From NCBI GenBank assembly GCA_003024985.2, contig PXIH01S0045201.1: DNA of 12,572 nt; one strand, 5' to 3'. Origin of the DNA: Euperipatoides rowelli (lineage: Eukaryota > Onychophora > Udeonychophora > Euonychophora > Peripatopsidae). The notes under the pieces are model-generated. The model was not told the DNA's origin and did not search any database. It worked only from the letters and a program-made list of their open reading frames with translations. Below, one piece after another: positions 1-7,669 of the stretch (its first letter is position 1; each line of letters opens with the position of its first letter). Both the position numbers and the translations under genes were made by a program.

Positions 1-76
1 AATAGTAATACTTTGATTACTACTACTACTATTACTACTAATAACAATATTAATAATCAATAATAATAGTAATAAC
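1..76. repeat. Imperfect ATT/ACT trinucleotide microsatellite
   Basis: The first 76 bases are built almost entirely from TAA, TAC and TTA triplets with interruptions. This is seen directly. It may continue to the left of the window. It resembles the microsatellites inside the two inverted-repeat elements further right, but none of the flanking GC-rich motifs of that family are present, so I treat it as independent. Confidence 0.8.
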
Positions 77-1025
77 AGAATGGCTCAGTTCAGAAAAACA
101 GAGATAACTAGTCTACTGTAATGTTAATAATAAGCATAATAATGATTCTTTACAACTGCTGTACTATTAATTCTATTATTACTGTATAATATGTATATTA
201 CATTTTATTAACATTGAGTACTGCATAGGCTATATAAATATTTCCTTCATGTAAAACAAATCAGAATTCCTATTAAATCAAAAGGTTGAAATGTCAATTT
301 TTTTCATATTAATTCCTTACTTACAAATTTATTTTAAAGGATTTTTTCTAATATTTTGAAGAGCTTAAGTACTGTCTAAATGTAAAAATGTAGTGCTTAA
401 TTTTTTAGATTATATTGCTTTTCAAAAGAGGATGAATGGAGAAATGTTTGGTAATGTTCACTTCCACATGAGAATCGTCCAGATGTTTATAAAAAAGTGT
501 TAAGGCTAGTTTTTTTTTTTTTTTGCATATACAATATAATAAGTAAAAAAATGGCATTGAAAATCATTTAGCATTATATTTGTGATGTTACCAAAATCTT
601 AGGAACATTACTGCCACAACTGCACTCATAAATAATGATACTAAACTGGTTATATTTTAAATATTTTTATGTATTGTTCTATAATTTATTTTAAATTGAT
701 TGCATAATTTTTATATGAATAACATTTGGATATTATTGCCTTTTTAAAAATAAAATACTTTAATTTTTAAAACTTATTCATTTTCATTTTTATTGTAGGT
801 CAAGATTTCTATTTAATAAATGTATAAGTTTTTAAAATGAAGTTTTAAAACGAACTTTTATTTGTTTTTAATGACTTCAGCATTTCATAATAAAATCACA
901 TGCACTTTGAAGTTATTGATAATTTTATATACAGTTATCATTATTTTATTTTTTTAGTTTACGCTAAGCATTATAATTCTAAATCTTTAAGCTAATATAT
1001 AGATGATAGTTTGAATTTTACTAAG
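77..1025. other. AT-rich spacer without a recognised gene
   Basis: This stretch of about 950 bases is AT-rich, with a 15-base T run at 510-524 and stop codons in all frames. The only item of note is a possible small exon at 409-450, listed separately. I see no recognisable protein similarity, RNA gene or repeat family here. Confidence 0.6.
409..450 (+). CDS. Possible 42-bp internal exon (weak)
   Basis: A pyrimidine-rich acceptor (TTTTTTAG ending at 408) is followed by an open stretch and a GTAATG donor at 451. Read as phase 1 to phase 1, it encodes YIAFQKRMNGEMF plus split codons at each end. The phase is compatible with joining the candidate exon at 7526, which also enters in phase 1. The same frame stays open past the donor to a TAA near 503, so it could instead be a short terminal exon or chance. 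I do not recognise the peptide. The donor is only moderate and the exon is very short, so this is a lead, not a call. Confidence 0.15.
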
Positions 1026-1631
1026 TTAACCCTTTGTCGGGTGCAATCAATCTGCCAATACATGCATTAATATTTTGTTAAATTACAGCTTTAGTTTAGT
1101 AAGTAGAAACCTCCAACATTCAGTACCTTTCTAGCATGATCTCCTCTTTCGATAGATATAAAAAAGTTTATGATTGAAAGTCCCCAAGGTCATGGATGTC
1201 AATTTTAGTCTATTAAATTTATTGCGCCCATTGATGCAACAGTTATTTCCCATTAGACATTATAATGTTAATTTCAAAAATATTTTTTTTTTACAAAAAC
1301 ATTTATCATTTTAAAACTTGTTATTTAAGTGTAATACACTATTGGTATATAAATAAGTGCCATCCATTAACATTATTGTACTAAACATTACTTTGTAGCT
1401 ATCATTTTTTTTATTTATAGTTGCCTTTTTTAAAAAAAAAAAATATTTGCCTACATAATAAAATATTATTATTATGAACTATCATTTATAAAGATGATAT
1501 TAAATACATTTTCATTATAAATAATGATTAAAAAAATAATTTGAGTCCATTAGACTAAGTAATTGAAATGGTATCTGTCAGATGCATTGCTCCGGTGTGA
1601 CTTTTCATATTGACCCTGGACGTAGGATTAA
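1026..1631. mobile_element. Candidate TTAA-flanked piggyBac-like MITE
   Basis: The left end reads TTAACCCTTTGTCGGGTGCA and the right end, reverse-complemented, reads TTAATCCTACGTCCAGGGTC. They share about 15 of the first 22 positions, beginning with TTAA. A second, inner block also pairs: GCAATCAATCTGCCA near the left end against GCAATGCATCTGACA on the reverse strand near 1575-1592. TTAA target duplication with ends starting CCY is characteristic of piggyBac-type elements (established knowledge). The interior is about 600 bases and has no long ORF, so it would be a non-autonomous derivative. The end similarity is imperfect, so this is an inference from moderate evidence. Confidence 0.35.
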
Positions 1632-1698
1632 AGAAAAAAATATAGTAATCAAATTGTAAGTTATCATTTAAAGAATTAAAATGTTTATATTATTGTAG

Positions 1699-1746
1699 GG
1701 TGTTGTATTCATCCCTAAATGATTTGACTATTGAATACCTAACCTT
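1699..1746 (+). CDS. Possible 48-bp micro-exon (weak)
   Basis: An acceptor-like ATTATTGTAG ends at 1698 and a GTAAGA donor starts at 1747. Between them one frame is open and encodes VLYSSLNDLTIEYLT, entering and leaving in phase 2. The other plus-strand frame that starts at the first base hits a stop. The phase does not match the exon at 7526, so it could join that gene only through unseen exons. The exon is short and the polypyrimidine tract is weak, so chance is a serious alternative. Confidence 0.2.
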
Positions 1747-1790
1747 GTAAGACAGCATGAGAGAATATGGTTTGTCATTGACTGTTTATA

Positions 1791-2618
1791 GGGGAAGTGG
1801 GGGGAATGCCGCGCACTTAAGCAAGATTCGTTCATGTGGCAAAATAGTTAAAGTTAAGATAAATATTTTTACATGAAAATGATCCTTAGTTATCCTACTT
1901 TTAAATGTATATAAACATTTTGTGCAAAAATATATCAAATTTATTAAATATTGAAAATAGTAGAAAATGGCATTTTCACGGTTTTCCTCCCACGTTGGGG
2001 GAATACCATGGTGGGTGGGGGGGAAACCGTGCCATGTTAATGAATAGGGAAAACAACATGGTAAGTTTTTTTAAATTAAAAAAAAAAAAAGATGAAATTT
2101 TTAATTAATTTGAGTTATTTATGAATGAAAATAATATTATTAATATTATTATTAACAATAATAATAATAACAACAATAATAATAATTACCATAACAATAA
2201 TAATAGGATTAGACCACGGTATTCCTCGTTCGTGTTTCACAGTTTTCTCCCCATCGTGTTTTGAATATTAATTTATATGCAGCAGACAAACCTTTTATCT
2301 TAATGAAGTAAACTATACATGAAAACATTCTCTAAACACTACCGTTTAAGAATATATTTGACTAAAAATTATTAAAAAAAAAAAAATAGCCAATTCTCTT
2401 ATTTTCTTAAGCCAAAAAATAACAAGAAATATTTGATTTTTCGTTTTTCCACTCTGGCACATTTATAAAAAAAAAATTCAAGATTCATTATATCAATTAT
2501 TGGTACATATTGCAACCAGAAAAGGACAGTGTTAGAAAAATTCATTAATTATATCACGTAATATGAAAAACTTTGATGCGCGGTAATACCTGCTGCGTGG
2601 TATTCCCCCCACTTCCCC
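1791..2618 (-). mobile_element. 828-bp TIR element (MITE), copy 1, TA target duplication
   Basis: The element starts GGGGAAGTGGGGGGAAT and ends with the exact reverse complement of those 17 bases. The TIR match extends to about 23 of 25 positions. The dinucleotide TA sits immediately outside both ends (1789-1790 and 2619-2620), which suggests a TA target-site duplication as in Tc1/mariner/IS630-type elements (established knowledge). There is no transposase ORF, so it is non-autonomous. Internal GC-rich blocks near 1975-2040 and 2210-2255 carry further GGGGAATACC / GGTATTCC motifs, pointing inward from each side and so forming a nested inverted layout. A second, inverted copy lies at 8369-9428. 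The strand label only marks its orientation relative to copy 2. The family assignment is tentative: TA duplication alone does not identify the transposase. Confidence 0.8.
2131..2206. repeat. AAT/TAA microsatellite inside copy 1
   Basis: This is a run of ATT, AAT and AAC triplets within the inverted-repeat element. The equivalent position of copy 2 (8762-8810) also carries an ATT run, so the microsatellite is an original part of the family and not a later expansion in one copy. Confidence 0.8.
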
Positions 2619-2620
2619 TA

Positions 2621-3568
2621 CTACACATCCACAACTAATCTTTATTTATTGGTTTTTAATCATTTTGCAACTATATATGGTTTCATTACTGATTCACATC
2701 TAATCAACTGTTCTGACTTACTGGGCAAGATAACATTGGTAAAATAATTATATTTTTTTCCCAGAAAATATTTCCAATATTATATCAACGAACATACTCT
2801 ATCTCTTCATAATCTTTCCTTTCATCAACTTTTACTATCAATATTAAACATTTATTGCCTTTTAATGTTCTTTTAAGAAATGTAGTTTTCCTTAAAACTA
2901 CTGTATTCCTTTACGTTTTTGCTACTTAAGATTTACAGTTAATGTTTTTTTTTTTATTATCTCTAAATAATTGATAAAAATAAATTTTAAACATTAAAAA
3001 ATAATTGACATTGACATATAAACCAATTTTTATTTTGATAGACATTGCAATATTTTCTTCTAATTTTAAAGCAAATAACATTCTCGTTTTATTCAGAAAA
3101 CAATTTCAAATAATAAAATGAACTCTGAGTTTTATTAGAAAGGAAAGTTCTTTTACAAAGTTTCATAATGATGCTAAAATGGAAAACTATTAAAATGGAT
3201 GATGGAAAAGTTGTTTTTACAGTAATGAGTATCTCTAACAATTCACTAGACTTTAGAAAACGTGTCTAATGGTGATGAACAGTAATTGGCCATATTAATT
3301 AGTTTAAGAATAGATAAAGATAAGAATTTTTTTTACATGCTTGTTTCATATTTTACTTGATAGCCAAATGTCTATTTTAGGTTATTAAGAGCTAAAAAAA
3401 AAGAAGACAGTGTAATTATAAATTTTATATAAACTATATATTTGTATGTGTTTTAATCAATAATTTTTGTATATTCTGGGAGACAAAATTGAAAAAAAAA
3501 AAAAAAAACATAAAATATTTATTCTTTTATTCTATTTAGTTCTTTAATTATTTGACTTCAAATAATTT
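2621..3568. other. AT-rich spacer, nothing recognised
   Basis: This is nearly 950 bases of AT-rich sequence with many homopolymer runs, including a long A run near 3491-3509. I see no ORF of interest, no inverted-repeat ends and no similarity to the other repeats in the window. Confidence 0.6.
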
Positions 3569-3632
3569 ATGGGTTCTGGGGAATTCTGGAAAATTCCAGA
3601 TGGGGCCAAAGTAACTTTGGAACCCCCATTTA
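3569..3632. repeat. GC-richer nested hairpin
   Basis: This is a compact set of inverted repeats in otherwise AT-rich DNA. CTGGAA and TTCCAG are separated by two bases (about 3586-3599). GGGGCCAAAGT and ACTTTGGAACCCC form a second stem around 3602-3627, with only an A in the loop and a two-base bulge. An outer pair, ATGGGTTC with GAACCCCCAT, encloses both. The layout is a two-lobed, cruciform-capable structure. It could be an end of a degraded transposable element or a structured RNA. I do not recognise a known family. Confidence 0.55.
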
Positions 3633-3843
3633 CCTGAGTGGGACTTACAAGTGATTTCTTTCTTGTGTTTGTAGGAATTTTTGAATTGGGATTTTCTTAC
3701 AATCTGACTGAAAACTAAAAATGTGCTAAGCTTTTCTTGAGTGGAGTTATGACACTAGAATCTACTATGTTAAGAGATGATACTATATTAAGATCACGTA
3801 AAAAAACACATTCTTAAACATCAATAATTAAGATTAAAGTGAT
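3633..3843. other. Spacer with an isolated splice-acceptor-like site
   Basis: A pyrimidine-rich TTTCTTGTGTTTGTAG ends near 3674 and one following frame stays open for about 13 codons before TAA. There is no supporting donor or partner exon, so I do not call it as coding. The rest has no recognisable content. Confidence 0.4.
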
Positions 3844-4290
3844 GAATATATGAGATCTGGTGACCTCATTTTTCATGTGTTTCCTTCAATTAATATAATT
3901 CTGGTACACTTCCTGATTTCTGTCGGGTTCTGGCACACATCTGGATGACTTGTACACTTATAACTCATGCATTTGACATCCATTTATAACAAATTCATTT
4001 ATGAAATAATTGAAATGTGATCACTTCATATACCATGTCACTTCTTAGTCATAAAACACACCTTCTGATTCACAAGCTAGTTTGGCACACACCTGGATGG
4101 CACCATTCATGACTTATTCATTTATGACTCATATATTTATGACTCATCCATTTATTGAATATGAGATGCGATCACCCCACAAACCACATAACATCTCAGC
4201 TATTAAAAANTACCATTTCTCACGCTAGTACTGGAACACATCTAGAGGATTTGTGACACATAAATTTATGACTCATTCATTTATGAAAAC
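3844..4290. repeat. Diverged tandem repeat of about 150 bp, left part of the array
   Basis: Units start with TGGCACACATCTGGATG-like sequence at 3931, 4083 and 4232 (spacing 152 and 149). Each continues with copies of the sub-motif TTTATGACTCATCCATTTAT, then GAGATGCGATCACC-like sequence, then TTCTCACGCTAGTAC-like sequence before the next unit. A partial unit lies at about 3844-3930, recognised by its GAATATATGAGATCTGGTGACC segment. The unit beginning at 4232 is cut short where the Gypsy remnant begins at about 4300. The array resumes at 5747. This is a satellite-like or minisatellite-like array. There are no unique spacers of constant length, so it is not a CRISPR array. Confidence 0.75.
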
Positions 4291-4300
4291 ATAGGGATAT

Positions 4301-5507
4301 TGCCAGTGAAACTCAAAAGAACACAGAACTAAGTAAAATCATGCAGTACTTAAAACACGGCTGGCCGAAGAACAAAACTAAGTCCAACCGATTCCCAAAC
4401 TTTAAATTATAGTATGAAAACAACTAGCAATTAATGATGGGTGCTTAGTATGGGGACTTAAGTAATCATAACAACATTGCTCAGACAACAGGTACTTAAA
4501 GAACATCATAAACACCACACAGTGGTAATAAAAGTGAAATTGCTAGCCAGGTCAATATATTGGTGGCCTAAGGTCAACAATGAATTTGAGAATATGATGC
4601 ACAATTGTCACTCACCAGTGCCAAATGCAAGCAATAACCCCCCCCCCCCCCCCNNCNCCCGGAAAAGCCACACTCACCATTGTTCATTTTGGAGCCCCAT
4701 TGAAGGGGTTACACATAAATCTCATGTAATTCTTTTATTAAAAAAATGTGTCTGGTCACTGTGGATGCCTTTTTTTTGAAGTTGACAGAGGTACAAATAC
4801 CAAATAGGCCCAACACCTGTTCAGTCATGTACACACTAGAAAAATAATTCACTCCTTTTGGTCATCCAAAACATTATATCTAATAATGACACAAAATTTA
4901 CATCTATGTAATTTTAGAATTTCTGCTCCAGTAGAGTCATGTCACACCAGAAGTGTGCCATATCATACATCTTTAAAGGCCTAGTCGAAATGTTCATTGA
5001 TATTATTAAATTTTTTTTAAAAACAGACTGTAATGAGAATGTACCAATGCAGGTACTGATCTACAATCTACTTATAAAAGCACCCCACATCACCTTAGGA
5101 AAAACACCTTCAGAAATGCTTTTAGGAAGAAATTTGCACACAAGGCTAGAGTGAATAAACCCACTACCAAAGATACCACATATAAAATTTGAATTAGGAC
5201 AGCAAGTGTACTCAAAACTTTTCCAATTTCAGAAAGGAATGGTAAGTGGATCGCATGAATGATTTCAAATATTTTGAGCCTAGTAACATTCCAAATCAAT
5301 TTTGATGAAGGAAAAACAGGCAAAAGGCAAATGGACCATTTATGCCCATCCTATCTACTGGCTCCTGATCCTAAAAAACCACATACCACCACAGACACTT
5401 ATCCAACTACCAATGTTAGGATTACCGGCACCTGAACACCATTCTCCTAAAATTTATGCTACTCTACAAGAGTTCACAAACCTCTGGACCACCTTAACGT
5501 AAATTAA
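4301..5507 (+). pseudogene. Decayed Ty3/Gypsy integrase and C-terminal pol remnant
   Basis: Several frames together show the 3' part of a Gypsy-type pol, similar in order to the K02A2.6-like family. A segment just before the integrase includes LKHGWPKN near 4350-4373. The zinc-binding region has a His pair and ARSIYWWP at 4477-4610, with one Cys (HNCHS) retained and the second expected Cys lost beside the poly-C/N tract. The integrase core follows: VHFGAP near 4682-4700, where the first catalytic Asp is expected; VTVDA at 4755-4769; SNNDTKFTS at about 4879-4905, with Asn in place of the second Asp; and GLVEMF with the Glu retained (4978-4995). The motifs TLGKTPSEMLLGRN and RQMDHL lie downstream. 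Frameshifts and stops separate the pieces. The reading ends at a stop at 5505-5507 just before a polypurine tract, the usual family layout. Protease, reverse transcriptase and RNase H are absent. This is clearly a dead fragment. Confidence 0.85.
4638..4660. repeat. Poly-C run with N bases
   Basis: Sixteen C residues are followed by C and N characters, directly after the remaining integrase zinc-binding residue. The length is not determined in the assembly, so one of the frame changes in the integrase remnant may be partly a sequencing or assembly artefact. Confidence 0.9.
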
Positions 5508-5746
5508 GGGAGAGAGATATTATGATGTATTGTATTAACTAAACAGCACAAAAATGCATGTGTCTGTCATATATACTGTTATTATGTTTTTAATAGGAAT
5601 AACTGTGTGTAGATTAGAGGACAAAATCACTTGGATGGCTTTGTAATTTGTATTATGTTATTGCATTAAGGTATTTGTTTTTCTGTTATGTGTGTAATTA
5701 CCTTGCCTTTAGTAAAAATATAACATATTACCTCATATAATTATCA
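5504..5746 (+). mobile_element. Polypurine tract and probable 3' LTR of the Gypsy remnant
   Basis: A purine run (TTAAGGGAGAGAGA, about 5504-5517) follows the end of the pol remnant and fits a plus-strand primer site. A sequence starting TGATGTATTG at 5523 and ending ...TTATCA at about 5746 fits the TG...CA convention of an LTR and would be about 224 bp. The right end is placed where the 150-bp tandem repeat resumes. No matching 5' LTR is visible in the window, so the LTR identity is inferred from position only. Confidence 0.45.
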
Positions 5747-5853
5747 TATGTCTTCTTAACTATGAAAAGCTTCTCTTTTCATGCTAATACTGGAACACAT
5801 CCTGCTGACTCATCCATTTTTGACTCATCCATTTATTGTAATAATGAGATTGA
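5747..5853. repeat. 150-bp tandem repeat, right part of the array
   Basis: CTTCTCTTTTCATGCTAATA followed by CTGGAACACATCC parallels TTTCTCACGCTAGTACTGGAACACATC at 4215-4243. It is followed by GACTCATCCATTT copies and ATGAGATTGATCA, matching the ATGAGATGCGATCACC part of the units to the left. Thus the array continues on the far side of the Gypsy remnant. Confidence 0.7.
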
Positions 5854-5921
5854 TCATTGAAAATGATTAGTTATATTATTAATTGATTAATAAGTTAACT
5901 AGGCCTAATCACTTTCAATGA
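5854..5921. repeat. Nested palindrome (17-bp outer arms)
   Basis: The outer arms at 5854-5870 and 5905-5921 are reverse complements at 16 of 17 positions (TCATTGAAAATGATTAG on the left). Inside them, TTATTAAT (5876-5883) and ATTAATAA (5886-5893) form a second perfect stem around TG. The structure abuts the right end of the tandem array. It could be the collapsed remains of a short inverted-repeat element or a structure that helps array rearrangement. Its function is unknown. Confidence 0.7.
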
Positions 5922-6102
5922 AATTGAGTAAATAAAATTTTTACTTATTATTGTTTATTCTTGAAAATAATTGACAGAGAAAACTTGCTTAGGCTTAAAA
6001 TATGTTTTTATTTGTCGTTTTTCAGAATAGTTTTTTTTTTATTAGATTATTTTTTTGAATAAAGCTAAAACTACAAAATATAAATAATTTTTTATTTTTC
6101 TC

Positions 6103-6515
6103 TGGTGACCATTCACTCCCTCCTTCCCTCCTTTTCTCTCTTTTTATTAGTCCCCTGTTTATTTCTGGGTCTACTCCTAATGTGTTTCATTTGTACTCCT
6201 TTGTTAAATGTCATTTTTCCTTTTATTTTATTTCCTTTTGTTTTGGTGGTTGTTTGGCCATCTGTTGCTGTTGTTTACCTTTTCCTCTTGTTACTTTTAT
6301 TTTTTCTTATTTTGTTGATATCCCTTCTTTTGTTGACCATTTTTCCTTGCCTCTTCTTCCCCCTCTGTTTTTTGTACTTGTTCCTTTGTTTCTGTTTCCT
6401 CTGTCAATGTTTGCTAGTGTCTAATCCTTGGAGCAATTGGCAGCCCTTTCCTCAGAATAATTTTCCCATTTTATCGGCTCTATAGTGTCCATGTTGTGCA
6501 TGGATGGTGACCATT
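6103..6515 (+). other. Pyrimidine-rich block bounded by 11-bp direct repeats
   Basis: TGGTGACCATT occurs at 6103-6113 and again at 6505-6515. Between them the plus strand is strongly enriched in T and C, which creates long leucine/phenylalanine-rich open frames (for example 6105-6485). Those look compositional and not coding, since two frames are open together and no motif is seen. The direct repeats could be a target-site duplication around an inserted retroposed sequence, but the insert has no recognised ends or tail. Confidence 0.4.
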
Positions 6516-6650
6516 TCAAAAAAAAGTTATTAAGATCAATTTTTAGTTATCCTCTTTTGTCCCCATCTGACAATCCACTCCTCGCCAGTCGATCTCATAC
6601 TCTAAATGTCTCTCAAACAACATGACATTTGTTAGGTTATATATATTATT

Positions 6651-7410
6651 GACTCTCTGTCTCTGTCTGTCTCTCTGCCTTGCTGCCTCTCTGTCTCTTA
6701 CTCTCTGTATCTATGTTTCTCTGTGTCTCTATATTTCTGTCTATGTCTCTGTGTATCTATCTCTGTCTCGGTGTCTGCCTGTCTGCCTTCCTGTCTGTCT
6801 GCCTGTCTGTTTCACTATCTCTGCTGTCTGTCCATGTGTTCATCCATCTGTCTATCCATATATCCTTCTGTCTGTCCCTCTGTCCATCCATCCATCCCTC
6901 TGTCCATCCGTCCATCCCTCTGTCCATCTGTCTGTCCCTCCAACAATCAATCCATCCATCCCTTTCTCCATTTGTCCGCCCCTCCTTCCATCTGCCTGTC
7001 CCTCCCTCCATCAGTCTATCACTCCCTCCATCTGTCTGTCACTCCCTTCATCCATCTGTTTATCTTCCTGCCTTACTGCCTTCCTGCCTGCCTGCCTGTC
7101 TGTTTCACTATCTCTGCCTGTCTGTCCATGTGTTCATCCATCTGTCTATCCATATATCCCTCTGTCCATCCATCCATCCCTCCATCCATCCGTCCCACTG
7201 TCCATCTTCCCGTCCCTCCAACCATCCATCCCTTTTTCCATCTGTCCATCCCTCCTTCCATCTGCCTGTCTCTCCCTCCATATGTTTGTCACTCCCTCCA
7301 TCCATCTGTCTATCTATCAATCTGTGTATATAACTGTCCATCCCCACTCCATCCATCCTTATAAATCCATCCATCTGTCCAGCCATCCTTCTATCTATCT
7401 ATCTAGCTAT
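6651..7410. repeat. CTGT/CCAT tetranucleotide-type pyrimidine repeat
   Basis: About 760 bases are built from CTGT, CCAT, CTGC, CCTC and TCTA units on the plus strand. Because most units are four bases long, lack TAA/TAG/TGA on the plus strand and seldom create them on the minus strand, long open frames appear in all three plus frames and on the minus strand (for example 270 codons at 6622-7434). These are artefacts of composition. The right edge shades into TCTA units and then AT-rich palindromic sequence (7405-7475). The purine/pyrimidine strand bias is strong. Confidence 0.9.
6775..7322. repeat. 293-bp tandem duplication within the pyrimidine repeat
   Basis: Distinctive words recur at a constant offset of 292-293 bases: TTCACTATCTCTG at 6811 and 7103, then TCCATGTGTTCATCCATCTG and TATCCATATATCC, and later CCTTCCATCTGCCTGTC. 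Copy A is about 6775-7067 and copy B about 7068-7322. The interior differs mainly by gain, loss and exchange of four-base units. A segmental duplication of an already diverse repeat explains this better than independent slippage. Confidence 0.75.
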
Positions 7411-7525
7411 AAATATATATTGTATAATATATAGTGTCTCTCTATATATATTTATATAAATATTTACTGTAGATAAAGTATGTTTATAACTTATTATTAT
7501 ATATATTTCCATTTCTATTTTTTAG

Positions 7526-7669
7526 CAATGGATATTAGGCAGATGGTTTACTCACCTGATCTGTCAATTCAATTTCCTTTGACGAATATTAGTACTCTTT
7601 TACCAGATTGGTTAGTTGATGAATTTGAGATTAGGATGATAGAGTCTTCTCAAGAAAGAATGGTTAACT
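7526..7669 (+). CDS. Internal coding exon, protein not recognised
   Basis: This is the best gene signal in the window. A pyrimidine-rich acceptor (TTTCTATTTTTTAG, ending at 7525) precedes it and a consensus GTAAGT donor begins at 7670. The exon is 144 bases. In the open frame it starts with two bases of a split codon and ends with one, so it is a phase 1-1 exon whose length is a multiple of three. The other plus frames contain stops. The peptide begins MDIRQMVYSPDLS, contains LLPDWLVDEFEIRM and ends SSQERMVN. Codon use and residue mix look like real protein, mildly acidic with no membrane segment. The ATG at 7528 could be a start if the first exon is 5' UTR, but the phase also allows an internal exon. 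I do not recognise a domain. Chance cannot be excluded for one exon. Confidence 0.55.

Noticed and set aside
225-245. TATAAATA word resembling a TATA box
   Set aside because: Such words are frequent in AT-rich DNA and no transcript start or first exon can be placed near it.
1905-2108. 67-codon open frame
   Set aside because: It lies inside the inverted-repeat element across its GC-rich block and is not conserved in copy 2.
3655-3714. Splice acceptor followed by a short open frame ending in TAA
   Set aside because: No partner exon or poly(A) signal supports it; only about 13 codons are open.
3844-4290. Regularly spaced repeats considered as CRISPR
   Set aside because: The whole unit of about 150 bp repeats with divergence; there are no short identical repeats separated by unique spacers, and the context is eukaryotic.
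5090-5323. 77-codon minus-strand open frame
   Set aside because: It is the antisense shadow of the Gypsy pol remnant, whose sense frames carry the family motifs.
6105-6485. 126-codon Leu/Phe-rich open frame resembling a membrane protein
   Set aside because: It lies in a TC-rich block where two frames are open at once, and shows no motif or splice context. Hydrophobicity follows from the pyrimidine-rich composition.
6622-7434. Long overlapping open frames on both strands (up to 270 codons)
   Set aside because: They come from the tetranucleotide repeat, which rarely forms stop codons. All three plus frames and minus frames are open together, and the peptides are simple Ser/Pro/Leu/Cys or Asp/Gly/Trp repeats.
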